DNA of 64,000 bases from Anaerolineales bacterium (GCA_020634875.1 JACKAX010000007.1:88086-152085); one strand, 5' to 3'. Shown: positions 31,467-40,459, counted from the first letter of the stretch. Notes: a model not told the origin generated them from the sequence alone. Made by a program: numbers and translations.

Positions 31467-33074
31467 TTACTCCAACCACCTGAACGCCGCCTCCGCCCCA
31501 AGCAAATTATAAAAAATCGCCACCCCCGCCAACGCGATAACGCCCAAACTGAGCATCGGCAAAGACGCCAATCCCTGGCCCCACTGCAACAACCCCACAA
31601 CCCCCAGCACCACAATCAAACCGGGCAAAATCCCCGACAAATGCTGCTGCGGCACATTCTCCTCAGCAATGCTCGGCGAGAGAAGTGCCCGCGCCTTCGA
31701 CTGGCGCAAAATGTCCTGCATCGCCCCCAGCGCCACGTTCACCACCAGAAGCGGAACCAGCACCACCCACACGCCCATCTCCCACGTGGGGCCACTCACA
31801 AACAACGCCAACCACCCACACACCACCGCCACCCCGCTCGCCACGCCCATCTCTGCCAGCAAAATTTCCTGATGCGAAAACGGGAGCGCACGCAAAATCC
31901 ACCACCGCGCCAGGTCATTCCGCAGGCGTTGGGTCGCCATCCCGCCCAGACTCACCGTCCACAAGCCCCAAAACACCAACCGCAAAATCCCATCCGGGAC
32001 GAGAAACGCACTCAAGTTCAGGCTAAACAACCACGCCCAACGCCCCACCTGTGCAAAATTCCGCGCCCGCCAGGTTTGCACCGCGTCTTTCCACACCAAC
32101 AGCCACGCGCCCTTGAGACCCGGCATCCGGCTCGGTTTATGCGCCGCGCCCAACCGTTGGCGCAACTCCACCGCTTCCACCAACCCATATTGCCCCTGAC
32201 TGCGCGCCGTTTGCAGCATCGTGCGGAGCGTGGTTTCCTGCGCCGCGCGGCTTAAATTCATCCGTGCGGTATTGCGAATGAAGAAAAATATCCCGCCCGC
32301 GAGGTACACCCCGCACAAACCCAACGCCCACCCCCACGAAACCCCCGCCGCCCCAAACGCCCCTGCGAGGGGTACGCTGACCGGGATCAGTGCCATGCCC
32401 AACCACCCCTGCCCGATCACCGCTCCCAACCAGACAAGGCCAACTCCCCACGCGAGGCCCCGTAACCCGCGCGGTTCTGCCTTCCCCTGCAACCGCCACG
32501 TCCCCACGCTCCACACCCCGATCATGATCGCCAACTGCAAAAGGAGCACTACGCCCATCGCTCGCCCACTCGCCCGCAAATATTCGCCCAGCTTGAGAAT
32601 GGTCACATCTCCCTGCAACTGCCATTCCACCAACCCGAACGCCAAAATCACCGAAGCTGCGGCAAACGGCAGCATCGCCCCCACCCAACTTTGTACGAAC
32701 CACGCCACCCCCACCGTCCGGCGCTCCACCGGCGTCTGGCACAGCAAATACGCATCTTCTTCCTGAAACATCAACGGACTGCGCCGCACCGCTTGCCAAA
32801 GTTGCATCACCCCCCACCCGGACATCACCACTGTCCCGAAAGAAATTACTGTCCGCAACGGGTCCGCCAACCCCAATAACGTAAATGCCACCGCCACTTG
32901 GCTGCCAAACATTACAAACACGGCCCCCACCCAAATCATCCAAAACACAACAAAATACACCAAATACACCCGGTTCGACCCCGACTGGTCGCGTAGGTTG
33001 TACCCCAACGCCGAGAGCCAATACGCCAACCGGGAGACATTCCGCCGCGAAAAGATCAACCAGACCGGACTCAC
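31467..33074 (-). CDS. ABC exporter membrane protein
   Basis: 535 residues with about 12 hydrophobic segments, including VYLVYFVVFWMIWVGAVFVMFGSQ and the C-terminal LPGLIVVLGVVGLLQWGQGL. A long cytoplasmic loop (residues 270-330) separates two membrane halves. No enzymatic motif. The gene starts 3 nt after the stop of an ABC ATPase, which identifies it as the cognate permease, probably of an EcsB-like or multi-spanning ABC-2 type. The loop QTPVERRTVGVAWFVQS resembles the segment after helix 2 in such exporters. Substrate unknown. Confidence 0.83.
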   Translation of the reverse strand: MSPVWLIFSRRNVSRLAYWLSALGYNLRDQSGSNRVYLVYFVVFWMIWVGAVFVMFGSQVAVAFTLLGLADPLRTVISFGTVVMSGWGVMQLWQAVRRSPLMFQEEDAYLLCQTPVERRTVGVAWFVQSWVGAMLPFAAASVILAFGLVEWQLQGDVTILKLGEYLRASGRAMGVVLLLQLAIMIGVWSVGTWRLQGKAEPRGLRGLAWGVGLVWLGAVIGQGWLGMALIPVSVPLAGAFGAAGVSWGWALGLCGVYLAGGIFFFIRNTARMNLSRAAQETTLRTMLQTARSQGQYGLVEAVELRQRLGAAHKPSRMPGLKGAWLLVWKDAVQTWRARNFAQVGRWAWLFSLNLSAFLVPDGILRLVFWGLWTVSLGGMATQRLRNDLARWWILRALPFSHQEILLAEMGVASGVAVVCGWLALFVSGPTWEMGVWVVLVPLLVVNVALGAMQDILRQSKARALLSPSIAEENVPQQHLSGILPGLIVVLGVVGLLQWGQGLASLPMLSLGVIALAGVAIFYNLLGAEAAFRWLE

Positions 33075-33077
33075 AAA

Positions 33078-33767
33078 TTACTCCGTTTCCCCATCAAGCG
33101 ACTTTTGCCCGGTCAACGTCCCGTTCCGGATCGTCCACACCCGGTCGGCCCAGCCCAGTTTCATGCCGGGGTCGTGCGTGGACAACAGAATGCCCACCCC
33201 TTGCTCTCGTAGTGCGGACACCCGTTTGATCAGCAGTTGGGTACTCTCTTCGTCAAGGGCGGAAGTGGGTTCGTCGAGGAGGAGCACTTTGAACGGGCGG
33301 ATCAGCGCAAAGGCCAGGCCCAGTTTCAGGCTCATCCCGCGCGAGAACAGGTGGGGGAAGAGGTCGCGCGCTTCCCATAAGTCCAATTCTTTGAGCAGTT
33401 GCTCGGCGCGGTCATCAAACCCGTCCATCGCGTCGTGCGCCTGGGCGAGGAAACGCAGATGTTCCCAGGCGGTCAACTCGGTGTAAAAGCGGGGCACGTC
33501 GGGAACAAAGGCGATGCGGCGTTTGGCTTCGCGTTCGTCGGCGTAGAGGTCGTAGCCTTCGACGCGGACTTCACCGGTGGCGGGGCGCAGTAACCCGCTC
33601 AGGCAGAGGAGGAGGGTGGATTTGCCGGAACCATTTGGCCCTTCGAGGACGAGGATTTCGCCCGCGCGGAGGGTGAGGTTGATCGGGGCCAGTGCTCGGA
33701 AAGAGCCGTATTGGTGACTGATGTCAGTGGCTTGGAGGAGGGGAGTGCGGACTTCGGAGAGAATCAT
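33078..33767 (-). CDS. ABC transporter ATP-binding protein
   Basis: 229 residues, a complete single nucleotide-binding domain. Walker A is LEGPNGSGKSTLLLCLSGLL, the signature is LFSRGMSLKLGLAFAL, Walker B is FKVLLLDEPTSALD and the switch His lies in LLSTHDPGMK. The signature FSRGM departs from LSGGQ but sits in the right place; similar variants occur in EcsA/CcmA-like exporters. Upstream of the permease by 3 nt and downstream of a restriction endonuclease gene by 16 nt, though the latter is probably a later arrival. Confidence 0.92.
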   Translation of the reverse strand: MILSEVRTPLLQATDISHQYGSFRALAPINLTLRAGEILVLEGPNGSGKSTLLLCLSGLLRPATGEVRVEGYDLYADEREAKRRIAFVPDVPRFYTELTAWEHLRFLAQAHDAMDGFDDRAEQLLKELDLWEARDLFPHLFSRGMSLKLGLAFALIRPFKVLLLDEPTSALDEESTQLLIKRVSALREQGVGILLSTHDPGMKLGWADRVWTIRNGTLTGQKSLDGETE

Positions 33768-33783
33768 CTTTTAATCCTCTCTT

Positions 33784-34623
33784 TCAACTTAATTTACCAG
33801 AATCAACATCCTTTGGAGGTTCAATCCCTAAATATTCTCGATAAATCCTTTCTTTGTATTCCTCTCCAACTTCGTTTACAGCTTCAATAAATGCCTGATA
33901 AGTTCCTAACCCGCCAATTTTTTCCCAGAACTCATTACCAATCAGAACTGTCGGATCTTCTTTCATATTGAACCAGCGCGCCGGAAAGCCCCATGCATAA
34001 TTAGCACGTTGACCATACGGGTTATATGGGAGTGCATAATATGCAGCATCGATTTGTGGAGGATCCATACTGTATAGTTTCAAGATTTTTTCTTTGCTAA
34101 CCTTTGTTTGATCACTGTTGGGTAGGGGGGCTTTCAATTCAAACGCATACTTTTTATGATTGACAAGGTCCTCTACATAAACATCGCAGGTAACTTGTAC
34201 TGGGATAGGTTGCCCCTTTCCTTTGAGAATATAAGCCAGTTCGGTTTCCCAGTCAGGTTTTTTTCTATCCTTTCCTTTTTCTGGATGCTCTAAGGAATTC
34301 AGAACTTCCAAAATACGGCGCAGACGACCCTGCTTTACAGTTCCAAAAATATTATGGCCTTTGACGCCAAAACCCAAGCCATGATTAGCGGCTGTTACAG
34401 CTAAATCTTCCCAAACACTTCCAAAAGGAGTGACGAAACGACGTTCAAAATGAGAGCCTTTAAAAATTTCTTCGGGAACTAATGCAGCATAAAGAGGTTT
34501 CTGTGCCTGAAAATCGTCTCTATTAAATGGATCTTCTTTTGTTACCCGCTTCATTACCCTCTCCATCAAACTCTTAATCACTTCTTGAATTGCTTGTTTC
34601 ATTTTTCGAGAGTCTGTCGTCAT
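33784..34623 (-). CDS. TdeIII-like type II restriction endonuclease
   Basis: 279 residues. The likely catalytic core is CDVYVEDLVNHKKYAFELKAPLPNSDQTKVSKEKIL, a PD-(D/E)xK arrangement with D, E and K in order. Family-like landmarks are FERRFVTPFGSVWEDLA, YYALPYNPYG and TVLIGNEFWEKIGG, which I associate with the TdeIII/MjaII group (recognition GGNCC). It would cut unmodified DNA. The gene begins 12 nt after the stop of a DNA methyltransferase on the same strand. The pair is visibly AT-rich: 34621-34680 has 21 G/C of 60 by count, against GC-rich neighbours, suggesting transfer. Specificity is inferred from family only. Confidence 0.75.
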   Translation of the reverse strand: MTTDSRKMKQAIQEVIKSLMERVMKRVTKEDPFNRDDFQAQKPLYAALVPEEIFKGSHFERRFVTPFGSVWEDLAVTAANHGLGFGVKGHNIFGTVKQGRLRRILEVLNSLEHPEKGKDRKKPDWETELAYILKGKGQPIPVQVTCDVYVEDLVNHKKYAFELKAPLPNSDQTKVSKEKILKLYSMDPPQIDAAYYALPYNPYGQRANYAWGFPARWFNMKEDPTVLIGNEFWEKIGGLGTYQAFIEAVNEVGEEYKERIYREYLGIEPPKDVDSGKLS

Positions 34624-34635
34624 TTATTTTCCTCT

Positions 34636-35871
34636 TTACGGCTTACGCCAGATAAAAATCGATTCGTAAAATTCACTTGCTCGGCGTCCTGTTCGACGAT
34701 TAACGTGCCTTTGAAGAACAGCTTCTTCACAAATATCACAAATTTTGGGAATTTCTTCATAAAGACCATGTTTATCCCCTGCCACAACAATTAGATAGCC
34801 GCCAGAATGCATTGAATTAATTGCATTCTTAAAGACTTGTGCGATTGATTCTTGATACTCTGCCTGTGCCTTTTTACTTAATCCATTTTCAGCCGCTCCT
34901 ATTTCAAACTGGCGTAAATCTTCAAGACCAAGCAACTCGTAGGCATATCTATGTTGTTCATGATAATCAATTAATCCAACATAAGGAGGACTAGTAACCA
35001 CCCCATCAATTGGAGGAATTTCAGAATTACGACTATCTGCATGAAATACAGAAACAGTTGCATTTGTCCGTTTGAGGGAAAATTCTTCCAATCTTCGAAT
35101 AGTATCTGCACTATATCGTGCTAAGAACTGGAACGCGGTTTCCGTTGGTGTGCAGGTTCGACTATGTTTATAGCACCAATAAGGTTCTGTTGTAGGGGTT
35201 TTAGGGAAATCAAGATCAAAATGGGTCGTCAGTCTTGCAGAGCGAGCAGAACGAGAGAGAATAACTTTTAGGATATCTTGATCTTCATAATTTTCGATAT
35301 AGTTTCGATAAGTTAATAATTCTTGTTTGGCTTTTGGCGCAAACCAGCTATCCAAATAATTGTTCGTTTGGTATTTCTTCTGTTTTTCTGCTACGCCCCA
35401 TAAAGAAAGTTGATACATCTCCTTTTGAGTTGCATATCTGGTTTTTTCTAGTATGTCTGTAATCTCACGATGTACTTTTTTTAGATCATAATGTTGTGTT
35501 TTTGCTTTAGCTAACAACACATTAAAAGCAGAAATATCGTATCCAATCGCATTTACTCCCAACTCATTAGCTTGGACCAATGCTGTTCCTGAACCAGAAA
35601 ACGGGTCTAAAACCGTTTGTCCTGGACGGAAAAATTTGCGCAAGAATATTTCTACTAATTGTGGAATAAATTTTCCAAGGTAAGGATGCAAGCGATGAAC
35701 ATGCTTTGTACGCTCTCGTTCTGGCAAATCCTTTTCACGCCAATTGAGATTTAGTTTTTCTAAAGGAGTATCTGGCGTTACATTACTAGGAACGGTCGGT
35801 TCATCTCCACCATAGTAAATATGAACTCTACGTTCTTCATTCGTGAAATTGATTGAATCCAATGTGGTCAT
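34636..35871 (-). CDS. Type II DNA methyltransferase (probable N4-cytosine or N6-adenine)
   Basis: 411 residues. Motif I DPFSGSGTALVQANELG appears first (about residue 80) and motif IV TSPPYVGLIDYHEQ much later (about residue 290), with about 200 residues between that would hold target recognition. The S-P-P-Y form favours N4-cytosine methylation, and the order I-recognition-IV resembles the alpha group. It would protect host DNA from the restriction enzyme encoded directly downstream. The N-terminal RERTKHVHRLHPYLGKFIPQLVEIFLRKFFRPG is typical of this methyltransferase group. AT-rich like its partner. Shine-Dalgarno AAAGG precedes the ATG. Confidence 0.88.
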   Translation of the reverse strand: MTTLDSINFTNEERRVHIYYGGDEPTVPSNVTPDTPLEKLNLNWREKDLPERERTKHVHRLHPYLGKFIPQLVEIFLRKFFRPGQTVLDPFSGSGTALVQANELGVNAIGYDISAFNVLLAKAKTQHYDLKKVHREITDILEKTRYATQKEMYQLSLWGVAEKQKKYQTNNYLDSWFAPKAKQELLTYRNYIENYEDQDILKVILSRSARSARLTTHFDLDFPKTPTTEPYWCYKHSRTCTPTETAFQFLARYSADTIRRLEEFSLKRTNATVSVFHADSRNSEIPPIDGVVTSPPYVGLIDYHEQHRYAYELLGLEDLRQFEIGAAENGLSKKAQAEYQESIAQVFKNAINSMHSGGYLIVVAGDKHGLYEEIPKICDICEEAVLQRHVNRRTGRRASEFYESIFIWRKP

Positions 35872-35916
35872 ACCTTTCTCTAGTTAAGCGATGATAACGA
35901 AAGGAATAATAACATA

Positions 35917-37104
35917 TCATCTATAATCCACTCGAAACGCATCCCTCGACACCTCCCCGGGCCATTCCCACCCCAGCACCAACCCAGCAACCATTCGCCC
36001 CAACGCGTCGGATGATTTCGCGCCTTCGCCGTTGCCCCCCGTGGCGACGAATACCCGATCGGAAACCTGATCCACAAGGGGTTTGCCACTGAGGGAGCGT
36101 GACAGGATGCAGCGTTTGGTTTGGAAGGAGTGGAATTGAACGCTGGGGAGGATCGCTTGGATGGCGCGTGCAAGGGCGGCTTTGTGAATGTCACTGTCGC
36201 CTGCGCGGAACCAGTATTGGACTTCTTCGAGGGTTTTGGGGAACTGGTCGGATTTTGTGTTTGCGCCCATTTTGATGTAGTAGCGTCCGTCGGGGTAGCG
36301 GAGGGGTGGGGTCAGGTAGATGTCGTCAATTTCGGGGTCATCTATGAAGTAGATGAGGGTGGGGAGATTGGCGTGGGCGCGGGCGGTGGGTTCGTCCACT
36401 TCGCCGAGGAGGATGGTTTCGGTCTCGGCGTAGAGGCCGGTGGAGGGGAGGAGATTGAAGAGGTGGCTGAACGCGCCCGCGGCGATGATAAGGTTTTGGG
36501 CGCGGTACTGTGCCCCGGTTTGGGTGGTGACGAGGACGCGATCCGCGCGGGGTTCGACGTCCCGCGCGATGTCTTGGATGCGCGTGGTGCCCTGTCGTTC
36601 GGCGACGGCGAGTTGGGCGCGGCGCATCGCGCGGGGGTTGATCATGCCCGCGGGGGCGGGTTCGTGGAGGACCCAGTAGTCCGAGGGGAAATGATAGGCG
36701 GGGAAGTGCGTTTGCCACGTGGTGTCCCCTTCGGGGTAGAAATTGAAATTCAGGTCCATTTCACGCGCCCAGTTCAAATCCGCTTTCATGTGGCTGGTCA
36801 TCCGGTCAGAATCCACCACCAACATGCCGACGGGGGTGTAGAAGGGGATGCCGGAGGCGGCTTCGAGGGGGCGGTATTGGGCGATGGCGAGGCGGGCGAG
36901 GGCGGACCAGACGGGGTCGCGGCTGATTTGGCGGGTGAGGCGGCCTTCGTCGTAGTGGCTGGCGAAGACGCCGGGGTGGGTGGTTTGGTCGGCGGGTTCG
37001 TCCGGGCCGAGGAGGGCGACGGATTGGCTTTGTTGGCTGAGGTAGCGGGCGGCGGCGCTGCCCATGAGGCCCGCGCCGATGACGAGGTGTTCAAATTCTT
37101 TCAT
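35917..37104 (-). CDS. FAD-dependent sarcosine oxidase-like (DAO family) oxidoreductase
   Basis: 395 residues. The N-terminal dinucleotide-binding motif is HLVIGAGLMGSAAARYLS, and the C-terminal FAD segment is VFVATGGNGEGAKSSDALGRMVAGLV. The sequence TKRCILSR lies where monomeric sarcosine oxidase and N-methyltryptophan oxidase carry the Cys that binds FAD covalently. These enzymes oxidise secondary or N-methyl amino acids with release of H2O2. The precise substrate is not predictable. GC-rich, in contrast to the genes on both sides, so it belongs to the core genome between two AT-rich insertions. Confidence 0.85.
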   Translation of the reverse strand: MKEFEHLVIGAGLMGSAAARYLSQQSQSVALLGPDEPADQTTHPGVFASHYDEGRLTRQISRDPVWSALARLAIAQYRPLEAASGIPFYTPVGMLVVDSDRMTSHMKADLNWAREMDLNFNFYPEGDTTWQTHFPAYHFPSDYWVLHEPAPAGMINPRAMRRAQLAVAERQGTTRIQDIARDVEPRADRVLVTTQTGAQYRAQNLIIAAGAFSHLFNLLPSTGLYAETETILLGEVDEPTARAHANLPTLIYFIDDPEIDDIYLTPPLRYPDGRYYIKMGANTKSDQFPKTLEEVQYWFRAGDSDIHKAALARAIQAILPSVQFHSFQTKRCILSRSLSGKPLVDQVSDRVFVATGGNGEGAKSSDALGRMVAGLVLGWEWPGEVSRDAFRVDYR

Positions 37105-37117
37105 CCGTAAAAATTCC

Positions 37118-38128
37118 TTATTTATGGTAGCCTAATATAGTTATGCCTGAAACATAAATTGCGAATAGCCAAATTCCAACAGCGACTAACAAATAAATAT
37201 AAAAATTTCCTCTATTTGTGAATGTAACCGCTTTTTTCTGTTCATCAAGTGCTTGAAACAAAAAAGGCCACCCCAAAATTGAATATCCGAATGCCAAGAC
37301 TAAACCGAAAGACAACTGATTTTCAGGGCTTGGTGATGAAAATTTTCGAAATACTAAAGCGTCACCAAAGAATATGACTAAAGCTACTGCGCTATATATT
37401 CCAAGTTTGAGGTAAAAATCAAAACTTTCTCTAACAGCAGGTATACCCAAATATAAACCAACTAATGAATAATCCTCATAACTCACATTACCAGGATAAG
37501 CTTTACATATTAATTCAGCTTGTTTCTGAAACATTCTTGGGATTTGCAATTCAAACTCTTCTTTATTATTCTGCTCAACTTTAAGCACGGAATTTATCAT
37601 TCCAATTCTCATTTCTACCCATTCAACCCGTTTGTTTAGAATAATTTTCGGAGCAGATAAATTATTGTCTGCATCTAACTGGGCTAAGGCTAAATTATTT
37701 TTTAATAAACCAACACACCAATAAGCTCCAGAAGCCTGAGCAACACCTAAAATTATTGTCTGAATTTCTTCCGAAGTACCTAATTTCTCCTGTAATTCTT
37801 TTTTTAGATTTTCAGTTAAGTTTTTTCTTGGTAAATTGATTTTAATTGGGATATAGCTTGTTTTATATGTGTTTGGCTTTTCATCGGATATGGATGGTTT
37901 TGTTTTTAAAGCCAGGTAAGCGATAGGGATGATGATTTGCCCCCCCCACAATATCATTGTGATCATCCAAAGACCTATGGATGGGTATAGCCAAAAATTT
38001 GCAAATAAAGCTAGAACAACAATGAAAGTTAAATAACTTAATAAACGATACCCTATCCGAAATAAGCCTAATCCGGGAATGATAGAAAGCAAGCCAATGG
38101 CGAGGGGTGTTGTTTGTATCTTTTTCAT
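37118..38128 (-). CDS. Unknown AT-rich multi-pass membrane protein
   Basis: 336 residues from the ATG at 38128 (GGGAG 7 nt upstream). I do not recognise the family. The N-terminus has three or four helices (TTPLAIGLLSIIPGLGLFRIG, LLSYLTFIVVLALFANFWLYPSIGLWMITMILW). A soluble central part of about 170 residues is rich in Lys, Asn and Glu (KNLTENLKKELQEKLG). The C-terminus has four helices, including LGIYSAVALVIFFGDALVF. Codon use is strongly A/T-biased, unlike the flanking oxidase and ksgA, which points to horizontal acquisition. No defence or toxin motif is visible. Confidence 0.75.
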   Translation of the reverse strand: MKKIQTTPLAIGLLSIIPGLGLFRIGYRLLSYLTFIVVLALFANFWLYPSIGLWMITMILWGGQIIIPIAYLALKTKPSISDEKPNTYKTSYIPIKINLPRKNLTENLKKELQEKLGTSEEIQTIILGVAQASGAYWCVGLLKNNLALAQLDADNNLSAPKIILNKRVEWVEMRIGMINSVLKVEQNNKEEFELQIPRMFQKQAELICKAYPGNVSYEDYSLVGLYLGIPAVRESFDFYLKLGIYSAVALVIFFGDALVFRKFSSPSPENQLSFGLVLAFGYSILGWPFLFQALDEQKKAVTFTNRGNFYIYLLVAVGIWLFAIYVSGITILGYHK

Positions 38129-38148
38129 AAACTCCCTGTGAAAACGCT

Positions 38149-39072
38149 CTATTTGGGACTGGCAACAACAACTAATTTCCCCCACTCTTCGAGAGTTAGG
38201 GTTTCGGCGCGGCGCATCGGGTCAATGGCTGCGGTTTCGAGGAGGGCGTCTACCTGCTCTTTGGGATAGAGCGTGGAGAGGGCGTTGCGGAGGTTTTTGC
38301 GTTTTTGGCTGTATCCGGCTTTGGCGAGGCGGAAGAAGGTGGGGAGATGGGGGCGGGGAATACGAGGTTCGGGGTAGAGGTCCACGCGGACGACGGCGGA
38401 GTCGACTTTGGGCGAGGGGTAAAACGCGCTAGCGGGGATGTGGGCGGCGATGGTGGGTTCGCCGTACACCTGCACGCTGAGGGCGAGGAGGCTCATTTGG
38501 GGGTCGGATTTGTGGGCGCGGTCGGGGGTGGCGCAGATGCGTTCGGCGACTTCTTGTTGGATGGTGAGGACAAGGCGCGCGGGCGGGTGTCCGCTTTCGA
38601 GCAGGTGGCGGATGACGGCGGAGGTGATGTAGTAGGGGATGTTGGCGATGACGAGGTAGGGGGGAAGGGGAGTGGGGGAGGTGGGGGGTGGGGGAGAAGG
38701 AGGTGGATCGGTTGATTGGTTGTTGGTTGGTTGGTTGGTTGAGGTGAGGATGGTTTGGGGGGTAAGTTTGAGGATGTCGCCGTGGATGATTTCGACGTTG
38801 GGGTAGGGGGCGAGGACGGTGCGGAGGAGGGGGAGGAGGTGGGGGTCAAGTTCGACGGCGAGGACGCGGTTTGCCTGGCGGGCGAGGTGGCGGGTGAGGC
38901 TGCCCAGGCCGGGGCCTATTTCTAGAACGGTGTCTGTTGAGGTGACTTGTCCAGCATCTACGATGCGTTGTAAGATGTGAGGGTCGGTGAGGAAGTTCTG
39001 GCCGAGGCTCTTTTGGGGGGAGAGGCCGTGCGAGCGGAGGAGAGCGGGAATATCGAGGGGGGGAGGAAGCAT
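38149..39072 (-). CDS. rsmA: 16S rRNA dimethyladenosine transferase KsgA (RsmA)
   Basis: 307 residues. KsgA signatures are PQKSLGQNFLTDPHILQRIVDAG, the SAM motif VLEIGPGLGSLTRHLA and the catalytic NIPYYI. It dimethylates two adjacent adenines near the 3' end of 16S rRNA during 30S maturation. Between the HGDILKL strand and NIPYY there is an unusual Pro/Thr/Asn/Ser-rich insertion (TSTNQPTNNQSTDPPPSPPPPTSP), encoded partly by a GGTTG-type microsatellite around 38709-38742. On the minus strand TAGAAT precedes the ATG by 6 nt, so the gene is probably leaderless. Confidence 0.93.
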   Translation of the reverse strand: MLPPPLDIPALLRSHGLSPQKSLGQNFLTDPHILQRIVDAGQVTSTDTVLEIGPGLGSLTRHLARQANRVLAVELDPHLLPLLRTVLAPYPNVEIIHGDILKLTPQTILTSTNQPTNNQSTDPPPSPPPPTSPTPLPPYLVIANIPYYITSAVIRHLLESGHPPARLVLTIQQEVAERICATPDRAHKSDPQMSLLALSVQVYGEPTIAAHIPASAFYPSPKVDSAVVRVDLYPEPRIPRPHLPTFFRLAKAGYSQKRKNLRNALSTLYPKEQVDALLETAAIDPMRRAETLTLEEWGKLVVVASPK

Positions 39073-39078
39073 GAGGAG

Positions 39079-39084
39079 ATTCTA
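39079..39084 (-). promoter_or_regulatory. -10 box of leaderless rsmA
   Basis: TAGAAT on the minus strand, then 6 nt, then the ATG at 39072. Same geometry as murJ, tlyA and others in the window. Confidence 0.5.
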
Positions 39085-39312
39085 CCGTGAAATAGGCTGA
39101 GGAAGGCCAGGCTTAAAATTTTTGGGGTCCTCATAACTTTTGACGTTATCGGGCAACTTAATAAAATGTGGCCCTATTGAGATAAAGGGAAGAAAAGGCA
39201 TTGTTTTTCCAAAACCGATCTTGAGTTATTCCAGGGAGCACACAGTTCTTGGATAAACAAGATCTATAAAAACCAAGCGTGTTAAATGTTTGCCCCAGGT
39301 TTTTGTTAGATT

Positions 39313-39600
39313 ATGTATAAATTTCTAGTCATTTTTGTTACCGGTTTAATTGTTATTTTGCTAGGTATTACGATGTTCAGTATGGCGCAGGAACGCGTAC
39401 AAAACAAGGCCGGTCTAGCTGTCCAGCCGACCTTTATTGTCTTGATACCGACTGAAACGAAAACACCTACCCCATCGCCTACCCTCAATCCTCCTACTCT
39501 GACCCCGTCCCCCACGACAATGCAGGAAGTTCCGACGGCTGTTCAGTTTCCAGGCACGATTTTTCTCCCTTTTATACAGGTTTCAGACGAGCGGCCTTAA
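39313..39600 (+). CDS. Small membrane-anchored or exported Pro/Thr-rich protein
   Basis: 95 residues: a single N-terminal hydrophobic helix (YKFLVIFVTGLIVILLGITMFSMA) that can be a signal or an anchor, then a Thr/Pro-rich stretch (TETKTPTPSPTLNPPTLTPSPTT), ending in VQFPGTIFLPFIQVSDERP. No known family. The Pro/Thr linker style matches other exported proteins of this genome. A weak start context makes it less certain than its neighbours. Confidence 0.6.
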   Translation: MYKFLVIFVTGLIVILLGITMFSMAQERVQNKAGLAVQPTFIVLIPTETKTPTPSPTLNPPTLTPSPTTMQEVPTAVQFPGTIFLPFIQVSDERP

Positions 39601-39722
39601 TGTTAGGAGGTTATGAGTACGACGGGAGTCCCCATAACCTTTTCGCGCGTTTGACAACTTAAGAATTGAATTTCGTATAAGTGACCGCTCAAGGTAGCGG
39701 TTTCCCAATTAGGAGATTTGAT

Positions 39723-40379
39723 ATGTTTAACAAAACCGTTATCGCGCTCGCGGCAAGCATCGTTATACTCGTTAGTGCCACAGTTTTCAACGCGGCAACC
39801 CAACGTGCGCTTCCGGGGGCCTCATTGGATAGTGTTAAGACCTCATTGGAAGAAACACAATTTGCTCATACCTCTGACTCCACAGCAAGAGCAGAGATGA
39901 GTCTCAAGTTTGCCCAAAATCGTCTGATTGAAATTCAGCGACTGGTGGAAGCACAACAGGATGGGGAATTAGCTACCGCTACACAAGCATTGAACAGTCA
40001 ACTTACCGAGACCACCCCGCAAATGGAGAGCGTTACCGATCCGGCTATGACAGCCACACCAAATACGGACTTGGCTTTTATGGTTACCGAACAGGTCAAA
40101 ATTAGAGGGTCGTTGTCTGTCGGTTCGTCTGAAACAATCTTTTCTCCTACAACAGACGCAGGAAATTCTTCCAGTGGGGATACTACCACTGGAACGAACA
40201 TGCCTGCAACTACGACAACTACATTGACAAACCCCAATCCTTCGAACACAAGTGATTCGACAAGCAGTTATGATAATTCAAATGGGAGTAACAATGATGG
40301 GGATGACTCTGAAGATAAAAATGAGAAAGAGGATGAGAATGAACACGAACACGGAGACGAAAATGGGGATCACCATTAA
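39723..40379 (+). CDS. DUF5667-like exported protein with acidic His-rich tail
   Basis: 218 residues from the ATG at 39723 (AGGAG 8 nt upstream). An N-terminal hydrophobic helix (VIALAASIVILVSATVFNA) is followed by LPGASLDSVKTSLEETQFAHTSDSTARAEMSLKFAQNRLIEIQRLVEA, the DUF5667 pattern of two helices that usually sits outside the membrane in sigma/anti-sigma-linked proteins. A Thr/Ser/Asn-rich linker follows, and the tail ends in a run of Asp/Glu/Asn/His (EDENEHEHGDENGDHH). The tail may bind cations. No sigma factor is adjacent here; the next gene encodes a haem-binding protein. Confidence 0.8.
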   Translation: MFNKTVIALAASIVILVSATVFNAATQRALPGASLDSVKTSLEETQFAHTSDSTARAEMSLKFAQNRLIEIQRLVEAQQDGELATATQALNSQLTETTPQMESVTDPAMTATPNTDLAFMVTEQVKIRGSLSVGSSETIFSPTTDAGNSSSGDTTTGTNMPATTTTTLTNPNPSNTSDSTSSYDNSNGSNNDGDDSEDKNEKEDENEHEHGDENGDHH

Positions 40380-40459
40380 AATGTTAATTACTGGACAGGG
40401 TGAAAAGACTCCGCCCACACATTTACATCACAAGCCAACACCACATACCTCTCAATACC

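Noticed and set aside
36121..37110. Long open frame opposite the FAD oxidase
   Set aside because: Gly/Val/Glu-rich shadow of a GC-rich gene with a clear GAGLMG FAD motif on the minus strand.
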